Shown: piece by piece, positions 12,681 through 25,891 of the stretch
How positions within the stretch are numbered: the first letter of the stretch is position 1
How the letters are laid out: each line of letters starts with the position of its first letter
Assembly (NCBI GenBank): GCA_028551475.1
Contig: CM052358.1
Span: forward strand, 9,531,938-9,595,937
DNA length: 64,000 bases
Source of the DNA: Casuarina equisetifolia
Lineage: Eukaryota > Streptophyta > Magnoliopsida > Fagales > Casuarinaceae
Direction of reading: 5' to 3'
Made by a program: the position numbers and the translations under genes
Notes under the pieces: generated by a model
What the model saw: only the letters and a program-made list of their open reading frames with translations
What the model was told of the DNA's origin: nothing
The model's database searches: none

Positions 12681-15600
12681 CTGGGGTCTATTTGGGGTTT
12701 TTCTCTTTTCATGGTTTCTAGCTGGTATTTTAGGTGGTTGAGTTTAGCTTCTTTTTTATGAAAAGGTGGATAAAAAGCACTGATTTGCTTGGCTAGGTTG
12801 GATAATTTAGCATTCACCTGATCAATATCTACTTGAAACCTTGCAATCACATCATGAAAGGTCTAGAAGCCTCGATCCAATTGTTCTGAAATCTGGACTT
12901 GTCCCTGTGCTATCTGCTTTAACATCTTATTTTGTGTAAGAACATTCTCAGACTGCCAGTTTAGAGTTACTTATGCTATAGTAATGGGCTTTCTAGTACC
13001 ATCAGACTGAATGGTAGTTACTGGAATCTTTTAGACATGTCTCGTCTTTTGTTGCTCATCTGAGTATTCAAATGGAGGAAACTCAGCTTCACAGGTGATA
13101 GAGTTAGGATCCATTCTGTCTAGAGTTCTGATCATATTTACTTCGGGTACCTTACTATACTACTTTTTGGCTGCTTGCTTGTTAGCTTTGTAATCTAGCC
13201 ATGCCTTAGGTGGTCTTTTTAGATTACCATAAAGCACATAAAACTCAAACTTTTTGCCCGTTGATTCACCCAAAGTGTCTACTGCTGGATCACCTTTTTC
13301 ATATAACTCCTTGAGTTCTCATTGAGAATAGCCAAAGTTACTGGAGTCTAGTTCATCTTCTTCTTTTGGGTCATAATCAAGACATGCTTAGCAGCTACAT
13401 TCTTCAAAGTGCTTGTGGCCATCTTCGTCTTAACCAGCATAAACATCTTTCCCATCTCTGTCGAAGTAGAGGATACGAAGGTCTGCATCTGAGACTGAGT
13501 AGGTAGTAGAAAATGGTGTGGATGAAGAGGATGGTTTTTCTGACAACTCTTTAGCTTTTGGAAAAGTAATAGAAGCTTTTCCATTTGGTAGTGTTTTGAA
13601 AGATGGATCTTGACTTGCAACTGGCTATGTAGATTAGACTTTTCTTTCATAGGTAGTGATCCAAGATTCTGGCAATAACTTTACTAGCTCATCATGTGGA
13701 ATTTGCCTTGGGACGTACACATGATTAGGAACATGTGCAGAGTCATACTTAACCAAGAGGGCTTCATCATTTGTATTGTAAGGAGTGGTGACATCAAAAG
13801 AATGGTTCTAAAGACAATATGCCATCTAGTAGTGTAACGTTGCTTTGGTAGCATTAGCAACTTGGGGTGCTTCAGGGATTTGAACTTGGATAATAAGACA
13901 GCAGCATAGATGTGGATCTGACAAAGGAACACAGTAGTTTGGATAGATTGTGAAAGTGATTGTCCCTTGATTCAGGGTAGTCTCCAGAGTTGCTATGCAA
14001 GCATCACTGTAGCACAAAAATCTGGAGTTAAAAAGAGCAATCCTTGCTGCTAAAGGCATTCCTTTTCTACCGTTGAGAGAAAGGTAGAGTTTGACAGCTT
14101 CAAAACGAAGGTGAGTATAACCTTCAGCAGAGTAAAGCTGAGGAATTTCTAGAGGGATATCAAGGGTAACTTGTTGCTCTGCATCTGTGGCTTTAAGAGC
14201 ATAGGTATGAAAAGAAGAGGACTAGATGAGTTCTTTAATGTTCTTGGATTTATACCTGACAAAGAGATGCTTGACAATGACCTTTTTGTAGTCATTCTTA
14301 AGAACTCGGTAAGGATTAGGGATAACAGGGTCAAAGGTTTGTGGGACAAGATCATCCTGGGGGATATACTCAACCTTATAAAGATGGTCAAGTGATTTGG
14401 TGGATGAAAAAGAGTCACTGGGTTTGCTAAAAGAAGGAGAAGCAATAAGAAATTTAGAGTTTTTAGAGGATTTTGAAGAGAAAGTGACAAGAGATTTTTT
14501 CATAGGAAATAGAGATGCGTAGAGTCTTAGAGTCTCATATCCTCAACCAAAGAGATCTTCAAGTTTTATTATCTCTTGGCAAAAGAAAAACGCATAGAGT
14601 TTCATTAGACTATCCAACCTCTCATCAAGGGTCACGTTTTGCGCAGATAAACTCACCGTTTAAGGTCACGTATTGCTAGGACAAACTTTCAAGTCCTTTT
14701 AAAGAAGGATTCACCCATTTATGCCTGCAATAAATAAACGGCCTTCATGGCCTAAACAAACTCACAATGGCCTTTTAGGATTAGTACTTTCTTTCAAAGG
14801 TCTGCGAAAGCAATCTTTGCATATTGTTTCCTTGTAGAGACAAGCAATCTTTGTATGATGTTCCCCTACAGAGAGAAAAGGACAGCCCTTCAAGTACTAC
14901 ACATCTCTCTTAAGTCAATAAGCAATAGAACAAGAATCACCCTAAGGTGAGAAAAGAAACTCCAAGAGTGAAAAAGTTAAGCTATCATCATATCAGCATT
15001 AGATCTTGATCACGCTTCCAGTAGGTTGTCCAAATTATGTTCTTCCACATCAATGTCAGGTCCCCAAAGTTCATGATTAATTTCACGTGCCCATATTCCT
15101 TCTTAATTTGTGAGATGGATTTCTTTAGCCACAATCTTAAGTGTAGACTTTTCTTCAACAACTTCAGACTGGAAGTCATAGGACTCTGGATTTAGAGGAT
15201 ATGGAAAATTTAAATCCTTAAAAGTCTCTATCCAGAAATCTCCATCAATGATAAAATGAAAAGCATGTGCTCTCCTGAGATAGAGTCAGTAACGTTCTGG
15301 AAATAGGATTTTGGTCTTGTTTGCATGTCCGTCTTCATTGAAAAGGAAAGGATAAAACAGCTCTTGTGGTTCTGTTACAGGACGTATGTTATTGACATGG
15401 CACATTGCTTCCTGGATGTCCTTCTAGTTTCTGTGATTGGAACAATGGATATTGTTGAAAGGGTGTTGGTTGTACTTTCCTAACAGGGATTTGGATGGCA
15501 GAATATTTACATGTGCCTTGTCTTTATCCATGTACATATGGTCTTTGAGATGAAATGTCATGAAGATGTAAGAACAATTTGTCATGTGCCTGAGTTCTTG

Positions 15601-18258
15601 TAACCAGTTTGCTTCGGTAGAGAATAGGAAGAGCCATTTACGAAAAAAAGGGACTTTGGTTTCTTGTGGGGAATCTTCTTAGAAAATTGGTCAACCATGG
15701 TTTGTAAAAGATCATGCCGATTCTATAGACTCGAGCAAGATACCACAATAGACAAAAGGCTTCCTTCGGGAACGATATTGTGTGCAAGCATGGGACATAG
15801 AAGACATTGAGAAAAGGATAGGTTGGATGCCAATCTATCCATTGAACTAGAGAGCTTAACACATCATAACGCCTAAGAAGTATCCTTTGATAAACATGGA
15901 TCCTAGTAATAGTAAACCTAAGTAGAACATTATCAGTAATGCTCCCTTTTATCGTAGTAGGTAAGAGATCCAATAGCTCGACTAGTATTTGTTTTGGATT
16001 ATCAAGAGTCTTTCTTCAAGTTTTATTCCAAGTTACCAAAAACCTGCCTTGAGATTAGACTTGAAAAAAATATGGGCCTCTGATAATTGAGCAAAGAGTG
16101 TAGAACGGTTTGGCAATGAGAATTTATCATCAATAAGAAAATGATTTAAAGGCTTATAATTGATTACCAGCCTCAATTTTCCTCTTGCCTACTCTGCCCA
16201 TTTGTTGACATAGAATGCTTCGCATGCCCATTCTGACTTTGTCGGGTCAATCAAGCTATCAAGCTAGAGTTGTTATAGCTCGGCTTGAGCTAGTGCTAAA
16301 TGTTCAGGATTCATGCCTTTGTGACTCGCTTTTGTTGGATTAATATCTTCATTCCGTTTGAACGGAAGTGTGATGAAGAACTCCTCATTTTGCCATAATG
16401 GATTTGGATGTTTTTTGAGAAAATATGTATGGCCTTCAGCACAATTGGTCTCAATAATCTTCATATTAAGTTGTTATAAGCCATCAGAGATGTGGAACAG
16501 GTTTGAAACCCTTGTCCATGGGAGCAAATGTCCTCCAATCTTCATCCCTTCTGAAGTCCAACGAACATTCTTGAGGTTGGGAATAATATCAAACCCAATA
16601 AGAACATCCTTGCCTGGTGGATCAGTGCCATAGAACATTGCTATGAATTGAAAACCAGTAATGAGCTTAAGAGTGACTGGCTTACTTTTGAGAGTAACCT
16701 CAAACAATTCACCATTTGTTTGAGGTTACTTTTGAGAGTAACCTCAAACAAAACATTCAGGAACATTTTTTTCCAGTAAGCTTGTGGCAATACTTCTAGC
16801 TTCATGAAACTAACCACAGAGCCTGTATCAAAAAATGTAATTACTTTGATTGGCTTCTCATACTTCTCTGGAATAATCCAGACTTGTACTGATGGAGTGA
16901 TATGATCTTTAATCTTAAGAGAGGATAAATCTTAATCCATAATGTTTGCAAAAGTGGATATCATGTAGTAGTGATATTCTTCATCTTCATAGAAGGAATC
17001 ACCAGAGTCAGAGTCAGTATTAAAATATTCCTCTACTACTTTGAGAATTGTATCTGGGCTCTATTCATCTTCTTTATAAAATATAGATTCAAGATCAACA
17101 TCCTCATCCCATGGTGTAACTTGATGGAGGGAATCAATAAGTTGAGCACGCTTCTTTTTCTATGGACATTGATTTACAAAATGGCATTCTTTCTTGCAAA
17201 CAAAGCACTTAGTGCCTCGCTTTTTTCCTCTGAATTTTTTTTTCTTGAAGAATCGAAATCTTCTTTTCTTCTCCTTTCCATAGGATTGTTTAAAGAAATG
17301 TCTGAACTTGGCCTTATGGTGCTTCTTTCTAGAAGGACAATAATAGTTTTTATCTAAGCCTTTGCACTTGACTTGCAAGTCTAGTCTGTGGCAACTGGAG
17401 TGGATAATCTTCCCCATAAACTGGAGATTTTGGATGAACTCATACTTGTTGCACAATTGGTCCAGTGCGATCAAGGCCTGTTGATATAATTAACCAAGGG
17501 TGGTTGCTGCAAGTGGAACTTTTGCCATGTTGAGATTCTGTAGTATCTCTTTCCCTAATAGAGCAAGGAAAGAATTCAAATAGACTTGTTTGAGATTTAC
17601 ATCATCAAAACCTCCAACCTGATAAAATCTTTCTGAGAACATGTTGTAATGCCGCTCCAGGTCTTTTCTACTAAAAGAACATCACTTGATCTTCAACAAT
17701 TCTTTTCAGGCTTGTTCAATAAAATCTCCCCAAAAGCCTAAGAACTCGGTGTGAATGAGTCCAAAGAAATGATTAATATCATTGGATGCACGAACTTCAT
17801 CTTGTCTATGACTCCTAAGATTAAACCACCACAGCTGCAAGCATCCATGGAATTTTACAATTACTCTATCCACTGCTTGAGCAAAAGTAGTACCTTCCTT
17901 CCTTAGCTCAATACCCAAGTAAGAATAAATCTGTAACAATTTATCCTTCCATTGGTGGGGAGGGATATCATCTAAGGAGATGAGAGGAATATCTCGAGCA
18001 TATGTTTCTGAATGATCAGAAGCGATAGGCACCGCTTTGGGCTCTAGCATTCTTGTACTTGTTTCTCCTTGAGATTCAGCATAAGTAACTGTTGGCTCTT
18101 CAATATTCATTAGCAAGTTGCCAATCCAAAAGTCATCATCATCAGAGACATCGTCCAAGATACTAAGGACTTTAGGTTCTTTTAGAGGAATAGGTGTTTC
18201 TAATTCTACTAATTCTTCTAGAAAGGCATAAATGGGATTTTGACAAGTCAGCACTCTG
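12681..18258 (-). mobile_element. Pararetrovirus block 4: longest block, coat to movement-coat linker
   Basis: Minus-strand fossil, read from 18254 downwards: coat protein (18254 to about 17150), protease (about 16830), start of RT (to about 16030), the unknown downstream region (about 15975-15010), the leader-like intergenic region (about 15000-14510), movement protein from an ATG at 14503, then the linker to about 12690. Most of RT and RNase H is absent. Read as a circle it is one permuted, internally deleted genome of about 5.6 kb. Decayed throughout. Confidence 0.82.
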
Positions 18259-19289
18259 TTAACAAAAGCGAGTCACAAAGGCATAAATCCTGAACATTTG
18301 GCACTAGCTCAAGCAGAGCTATAACAACTCCAGCTTAACCGCTTGATTGAGTTGACAAAGTTAGAATGGGCATGTGAAGCATTCTATGTCAACAAACGGA
18401 AAAAGCAGGCAAGAGGAAAATTGAGTTTGGTAATTAATTATAAGCCTTTATATCATTTTCTCACTGATAATAAATTCCCATTGCCAAACCGTTCTCTTGT
18501 CACTTTCTCTTCAAAATCCTCTAAAAACTCTAAAGTTCTTATTGCTTCTCCTTCTTTTAGCAAACCTAGAGACTTTTTTTCATTTACCAAATCACTTGAC
18601 CATCTCTATGAGGTTGAGTATATCCCCTAGGATGATCTTGTCCCACAAACCTTTGACCCTGTTATCCCTAATCCTTATCGAGTTCTTAAGAATGACTACA
18701 AAGAGGTCATTGTCAAGCATCTTTTTGGCAGGTCTAAATCTAAGAACATTAAAGAACTCATCCAGTCCTCTTTTTTTCATACCAATGCTCTTAAAGCCAC
18801 AGATGCAAAGCAACAAGTTACCCTTGAAATCCCTCTAGAAATTCCTCAGCTTTACTCTGCTAAAGGTTATACTCACCTTCATTTTAGAGCTATCAAATTC
18901 TACCTTTCTCTTAACGGTAGAAAAGGAATGCCTTTAGCAGCAAGGATTGCACTCCTTGACTCCAGATTTTTACGCTACAGTGATGCTTGCATAGTAACTC
19001 TGGAGACTACCCTGAATCAAGGGACAATCACTTTCAATATTTATCCAAACTATTGTGTTCCTTTGTCATATCCATATATGTGCCGCTGTCTTACTGTCTA
19101 AGTCCAGATCCCTGGAGCACCCTAAGTTGCTAATGCTACCAAAGCAACGTTACACTACCAGATGGTGTATCATCTTCAAAACCATTCTTTTGATGTCACC
19201 ATTCCTCACAATACAAATGGTGAAGCCTTCTTGGTCAAGTATGACTCTGCACATGTTCCTAATCATGTGTACGTCCCAAGGCAAATTCA
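18259..19289 (+). mobile_element. Pararetrovirus block 5: short RT piece joined to movement protein
   Basis: Plus-strand fossil. About 18265-18495 matches the beginning of the RT region (as at 7280-7510), then from about 18496 the movement-protein region runs to the right border with the P450 exon. It is the inverted counterpart of the movement protein in block 4. Broken. Confidence 0.78.
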
Positions 19290-19769
19290 AAGAAGCCACA
19301 CCTCTTCTTCTTTTATAGACCTAAACGACTAGACGTGGCTAGCACATAAGAGCTCCATAACACAAATTTTTCTCACTTGTCTCCAATAATCTCCGTAGGG
19401 GGTAAAGACAATACCTGAATAATCATAGCAGAGAACTTCAACAGCAAGCGTAGTAGGCCGAGTTGTGAATGTAGGGTCATAAGTCTTCAGAACCTGTTTT
19501 GCTATTTCTGGTGATGAAACGACTACAACAAGTACCTCACCCAGTTGCAATTTCATAATAGGTCCATATATCCTTGCTAAGTCTCTTAAGCAACGATGTG
19601 GCGGAGACGAGAAAGCCACCTAGTGCAAGTTACCTATAAGAGGCAATTCCCATGGGCCTGGGGGCAATTTAAGGCTTTCGCCTCTAGCTTGAGATCTCTT
19701 CCAAAGAATAACTAGGACGAAAAGGACGAAAACCCAGGTATAGAGTAGGAAGTAGGAAACTGGGATCAT
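19290..19769 (-). pseudogene. Dead CYP71 P450, 5' half of exon 1
   Basis: The start of the P450 whose remainder is at 4890-6680. The ATG (19769-19767), membrane anchor, PPGP hinge and WRQVR motif match the intact paralogue at 27166-29502. Two nonsense codons are visible relative to it: the Q of NLHQ (near 19621) and the Q of SRVQS (near 19333). Both are CAG to TAG changes. With the insertion on its left side and the extra base in exon 2, the gene has at least four independent lesions. Confidence 0.9.
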
Positions 19770-22282
19770 TGGAGACAATTACAGAAGCTTCTCTCTTAGC
19801 GCTCTAGTATTGCATTCATAGGAGTAAGGAACATTGCCCTGTAGTTCATTACTTTGGATGTATAAATGCTAACCATGATTGTGGTTAATTTGTCCAACAA
19901 AAGTCCAAAGCTGTTTGTTGGGATATCTGTGTCATAATTATTCTTGGCTGACTTATGAAGGCTTTTCTTATCATCGCTCTTAATCCACGCGAAAAAGACC
20001 AGTTTTCTTAAATACACGCAACCTACTTTTTATTGGCAATTCGAATTCTTCTGTGTGGCTAACTTGTTCTTTTTCTTGGACTCCAATGTCCCTTATTTGT
20101 TGGGACTTATGACTCCTCATTATACCTTTAGTCAGGTTACTTTTATTGAGACTAATATGCAGCATATTATGTTATAATATCTTTTGGTGCTTTGAAAATG
20201 AAGTTTGGTTTGTTTTACTCTTGACTAAATAAATAAATAAATAAATAAAATGTATAATGTTCTCCGATTTTATTTGGTTTGTGAAGTTGCGTGTCACCAA
20301 AAATCATTTTGATATCAAATCAATGCCTTCAATGACCCATGTAAATCACTCCATTATTGTGGTGTGTGGACTTCTTCGTTGTAGTCGCTTTCATGCAGTT
20401 TTGTGCTTCATGTTTGAATTAAGTGTAACATGAAATGTTTTCTCTATTCTCAACTTTCCAACGAGAGTGATTATGAAATGTTACGCAAAGTAAAGTAGAA
20501 AATTATGATGAAACGCATATAATGTTGCATCCTCGTTGGACAACACTTTTTCACCATAAAACTGAGTAATTTTTTAAATTGGACTTCGGGCTTTCTTACA
20601 TTGTAATAGAATTACATTCTGATTTATTCCAACTATTATTTTACTTAAACCATTTTTATTATGTTCAATATTCAAGACAATATTTAGGATAAAATTTTTG
20701 TACTAAAGAGATATGAATGATTAAATGTGGATTTATTTTTCCTACTTGAAATAGTATTTAGACTAAACTTTGAACTTTCTTATTTAGCTTTGGAAAATGC
20801 TTTAATTGAAAAGAAAACAAAAACCATATGTTAGGACCTTCTTATTATTGTAAAAATGCATATAAGAAATTATGTCAAGTTAATATTGAGGTTGAATAGT
20901 GTGACTTAATATAGTCAAGTGGAATTAGTGAACAAAACTTCATTAAATAGCTCATATGTAGAGACATACTTTTTATAGCAAAAGTAATATCTTGATGACT
21001 TCCTTCAATTGACTTGTATTATAATTTTTATAATTCTCAATTTGAAAATATGTTACATTAGTTTTTTTCAATATACCTAACTGTGCAAATTTGGCAAATT
21101 ATTCTTGCACAACAAGGTATTTGTAGGAATATTAATTATTGAATTTTGAACTACAATGAATGATTAAAGTAATTAAGTAAAAAGATTTGGATGTAAAGCT
21201 TTTTAAGCTTTCTTTATTAATTTATATGTATTGTTATGGTCTGAACAAGATCATAAATATTTTCAAAATAAAGCTGTTGAAATATCAATTTTATTAGTTA
21301 GAATCAAAAAAGTAGTATATGAAATAGCATCTCTATTTAAAAATAAATAAATTTTCTCAAAAAAATATTTTATTGTATTATAACTAGAGGATTTAAACTT
21401 AATTTTCTTCTAGATAAATTGTAATTCTAGGATATGCCTTTAAACTTTTTGCATTATCTTATTCTTCAATAAATAAACTCACATATTCATTAAAAAATAA
21501 GAAGAAAATAAAAACAAAGAAAGTAATTGCAAACTATTTTACCATCCTCCTTATTTAAAACAAGTGCATCATAAAACACACAATTAACTAGTGTGTAATG
21601 CAACAAAGTTTGCAACCCACATGTATAAATAAAGTAAAAATATGGGAAATTACTAGTTGTTCAAAGTTACAAAGAAAAGTTTATTTGTCATTTAAATCCA
21701 AATGTTACGTAGTTAATTCTATTAACTCTATTACTAAAGTTACAAATTTGGCTACTTTACCTATTTAAATAATGGTCCAACAATGAACAGTTGTAACTCC
21801 TATTTATCACCATTATTGTAGCCCTTCACTTCATAAAGCCTAGTGCGCATGTAAGTAACCCATAACTAATAGCCTTTTCATTTCTCAAATTAACAACAAT
21901 ATGTAAATAGGCATATTAACAACAATACGAATAGACCATAAATAACAAATGACAAGAAATTTAAAAAGGCCCAAGCAAGCATTTTAAAAACATCTACGAT
22001 GTAATTAACCTAACTAACCACCTTTTTTACAAGCAATTAGCTGCAGAAAAGCCGTGGCATAGTGAGCTTTATTCAACTAAAGTTAGCATCTTGATCATTA
22101 TGGCATGTAACTCACCATAAGCCTTCCCATTTTTCAATCTAAATGGAATAGCAACTGATAATACTGCAATTAGAAATGATAATGCAACTTTCCAATGCAA
22201 GCAATATGAGTAATGAATAGTTTAGCATTGGTTGAGGTTGAACTAGAGTAGTTAAGTCTCTTATCTTTTTTGTGTTTTAAAT
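19770..22282. other. Upstream flank of the dead P450, paralogous to the flank at 29503-31930
   Basis: AT-rich upstream DNA that aligns by eye with the upstream flank of the intact P450. Differences: it lacks the 513-base insertion found at 30156-30668 (empty site near 20401-20406), it has about 700 bases (roughly 20815-21520) where the paralogue has a G-rich tract, and it has an AAAT microsatellite at about 20227-20250. The stretch 21840-22080 matches a decayed membrane-protein-like region at 31471-31880. Similarity to the paralogous flank stops near 22280, where copia sequence begins. Confidence 0.6.
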
Positions 22283-25200
22283 CACATCAGTAAAGAAACA
22301 CATGCTCAGACTCTATAAAACAAGCTTGAATCCTTATATGCATGAAAGATTGGAAGCAATAAGATGTATTTGATAAAGCAACTTAGTAGCTTGAAATACC
22401 TTGGGCAATCTATATCTGATCACTTGAATGAGTTTCAAGAAATGTTATATCAACTTTCAGCCATGAATATGAAATTTGAAGATGAAGTACAAGGACTTTG
22501 TTACTTAATACTTTATTGCAATCTTGGTAGACATTTCATATGCCAGTGAGTAACTCTACTTCCGATGATATTATTACTATGGATTTTGCCAAGACTAGTA
22601 TTCTAAATAAAGAGATAAGAAGAAAGAGTTAGGGTTCTTTATCTCATTCTAAAACTTTGGTTGTTGAAAACATAGGGAGAAGTTAAAGTAGAGGTCTGAG
22701 AAGTAATAAAAAAAATCAAAGTAAGTCTAGATCATGACATAAAAATGTGAAATGTCATCATTGTAGCAAGATAGGTCATATTAAAAAATTACTTCCAACT
22801 GAAAAATGAAAAGAATAATGGTAAAGGTAGAAATAAGAAGAAGAAAGTTAATAAAAGCGATGAAAAGAAAGATAATTGTTGGAATATTATAGGATCCAAC
22901 AATAACAATGATGATGATCGAATTGTAGTAGCTGCTAATGAACTTATTATTGTGTATTATGACAATAATGTAAATTTTGCAAGCAATGAGACAAGTTGGT
23001 AATTGAAAATAGTGTTTCTCTTCATATCACCTCTAAGAAGGAGTTTTTTACTTCTTATACTCCAAGAAACTTTGGCACATTGAAGATTGATAATGATTGT
23101 TTGGCTAAAGTTGCAAGTATGGAAGATGTATGCTTGGAGACTTGTAATGGATTCAAGTTGGTTCTTAAGAATGACAGACATGTACCAAAAATTTGCTTAA
23201 ATTTGATTTCTACTGGATAGCTTGATGATGAAGATTTTTGCAATATCTTCAATAATGAACAATAAAAACTCACTAAGGGTTCATTAGTTGTGGCTAAAAG
23301 CAAGAATGATCTTTTTTGTATTTATTTTAGGCCAAGATTTTTAAAAACATTTGTAATGTAATGGAAGATGGAAATACAAGTGCCTTATGGCACAAAAGAT
23401 TAAGTCACATGAGTGAGAAATGCATAAATGTGTTGGCAAAAAATAACTTGTTATTTGGAATTAAGAGTACAAAACTTAAGAAGTGTGCACATTATTTAGT
23501 TAGAAAACAAAAAATAGTTTCATTCTATAGTCACCCTCATTCAAGAAAATCAAATTCTTCGAGTTAGTACATTTATATATCTGTGGCCCAATTACCCCAA
23601 GGACGTTTAGTGGAGCATCCTACTTTGTGACCTTCATTGATGACTATTCAAGAAAGCTTTGAGTTTATATTTTGACATCAAAAGATCAAGTGCTAGATGT
23701 GTTCAAATAATTTCAAATTTCAGTAAAGAGGCAAATTGAAAAGAAGTTAAAATACATTCAATTAGACAATGGTAGTGAGTACATCGAACCATTTCATGAG
23801 TATTACAAGCAATATGGTATTTGACATCAAAAGACACCTCCAAAAACACCTCAGTTGAATAGTATAGCGAAAGGAATGAATAGGACATTGGTTGAATAAG
23901 TCAAATATATGATTTCAAATGCTAACCTGCCAAAGGTATTTAAAAGCTCATGTTTACCTTACAATAGCTCATATTATTAATTTATCTCCAACTATTGCTT
24001 TAGATGGTAATGTGCCAAATAGAGTTTGGTTTGGTAAGGATGTTTCTTATAACTATCTAAAAGTATTTGGTTACAAAGCATTTATTCATATTCCAAAGAA
24101 TGAGAGGTCTAAATTAGATGTCAAGACATAAGAATGTATATTTCTTAGTTATGGTTCTAATGAATTTGGCTATAGGTTTTATAATCCAACTATGAAGAAA
24201 ATTATGAGGAGTCGTGATGTTATATATTTTATAATCAAAATATAACATATATTGGCTAGAAGGAAAAAAAAATATGTCACAAGGCTTTAAGGTTGGTATT
24301 GATATTAATCTAATTCCTTTAAATGATTTACAAAGACAATTACCAAAACAAGTTGAAAGTGATATTCAGTAAGATGTTTAGGATCAAATTTAAAATAACT
24401 AATAGGGTGTAAATAATAATGATACTCAAATAGATAATGTTGCTAATGTTCAACAAGATCTATCTTCAATTATACCATTAAGAAGGTTTACTAAAGATTG
24501 TCATCCATCCTCTAAATACTCTACTGAGTAGTATGTATTGTTGACTGATATAAATAAGCCTAAGAGCTTAAAAAAGAAGAAAAAATGTGAATAAGATAAA
24601 ATGGGTTGATATAATGCAAAATGGGTTGAAATCTTCACATGAGAATCAAACATTTGAGTGATGACATTGCCTAAAGGGAAGAAAGTTTTGAATAATTGAT
24701 AGATTTATAGATTAAAGCATAATGAAAATTCTTTACAACCCCAATACAAAATTAAACTAATTGTTAAGGGTTTTAGTCAAAAAAGGGGAATTGATTATGA
24801 TGAGATATTCTCACTTATTATGATAATGTCTTCAATTCAAATGGTTTTGGGATTGGTTGCTAGTCTTGATCTTGAAATTAAACAAATGGATGTAAAGATT
24901 ACTTTCCTTCATGGTGACCTAAATGAAGAAATTTATTTGGAGCAACCAAAGGGTTTTAAAGAAAAAGGTAAAGAGAACTATGTTGATAAGTTACAAAAAA
25001 GTTTATATGGTTTAAAATAGGCACTGAGACAATAATATTGAAAATTTGAGTCTTTTATAGGGAAGCAAGCCTACAAGAAGATAAATTTTGATTATTATGT
25101 GTTTTTGTAGAAGTTCTCAAATGATGATTTTATATCTCTACTACTTTATGTAGATGACATGCTTATAGTTGGTAAAAATAATGCAAGAATTGAAAAATTA

Positions 25201-25616
25201 AAATAAGAGTTAAATAAATTATTCTCAATGAAAGACTTAAAGCCTAGTGAAGCAAATTCTTAGTATGAAAATTAGTCGTGATAAAAAAGCTAAGAAATTA
25301 TGGTTGTCTCAAGAAAAATACATCAAGAAAGTATTATAAAGGTTTTGTATAGATAAAGCTAAAGTGGTAAGCAAGCCTCTTGCTACACACTTTAAACTCA
25401 GTAAAAAACAATGTCCTACAAATGAAGAAGAGATAAAACATATGGAAAAAGTTTCTTATGCTTTTGTTGTTGATTATTTAATGTATGTAATGATTTGTAC
25501 AATGTTATATATAACTCATGCAATTGAAGTAGTTAATAGATTCACCTCCAATCCTAGAAAAAAAACATTAGAATGCAGTGAAGTGGATCTTAAGATATCT
25601 TCAAGGCACTTCTAGT
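22283..25616 (+). mobile_element. Ty1/copia retrotransposon fossil, truncated at both ends
   Basis: Plus-strand copia remains in family order: part of gag (from about 22290), a zinc knuckle region (about 22745-22800), protease and pre-integrase (to about 23560, HKRLSHMS), integrase core (about 23570-24250, FIDDYSRK), reverse transcriptase (about 24700-25290, YVDDMLIVG) and the start of RNase H (to about 25612). I see no LTR on either side, and both ends stop inside coding regions, so this is a fragment. It has many breaks and looks old. It sits exactly between the two P450 duplication units. Confidence 0.88.
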
Positions 25617-25891
25617 TCTTTCACAAATTCTATTGATGAAACAACTATAACCAGTACCTCACCCAGTTGCAACTGCATGATTGGACCGTGTTTCCTAGCT
25701 AAGTTTGTCAAGGTATGATGTAGTAGTGATAAAAAAGCCAGCTGGTGCAAGTTCCCAATGAGAGGCAGTTTCCATGGTCTTGGAGGCAACCTATGGACCG
25801 GACCTTTGGCCTTAGATCTCCTCCAACAAATGAAAAGGATAGACAGGAAGAAAAGCCAAGTAAAAAGAGGAAAAAAGGGACCTTGGAGTAT
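25617..25891 (-). pseudogene. CYP71 P450 5' stump
   Basis: Matches the first roughly 90 codons of the P450 at 1-3523 ([12 protein letters not shown], MQLQLGEVL). The start codon of the paralogue (3523-3521) is here ATA (25891-25889), and the gene stops abruptly at the copia border near 25617. It is the truncated second copy of that gene from the tandem duplication. No function is likely. Confidence 0.85.

Larger units (their letters stand above)
6681..19289. mobile_element. Endogenous pararetrovirus composite (Caulimoviridae, petuvirus/florendovirus-like), fossil
   Basis: About 12.6 kb of virus-derived DNA inserted in exon 1 of a P450 gene. It consists of at least five blocks on both strands, with several parts of the genome present two to four times. 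Recognisable parts: movement protein, a linker, coat protein with a CCHC zinc knuckle (CFVCKKE...), an aspartic protease with DTGS, reverse transcriptase with YIDDILLFS, an RNase H region, a further coding region of unknown role, and an intergenic leader-like region. The order MP, CP, PR, RT, RH and the absence of integrase and of flanking LTRs point to Caulimoviridae. The petuvirus/florendovirus placement is from memory of gene order and is less sure. All blocks are decayed with dozens of breaks; it is not an intact virus. It is younger than the P450 duplication because the paralogue at 27166-29502 lacks it. Confidence 0.88.

Noticed and set aside
12680-12730. Head-to-head join of virus blocks as a possible viral origin or promoter
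   Set aside because: It falls inside the movement and linker regions of the two blocks and looks like a random rearrangement point, with no regulatory motif.
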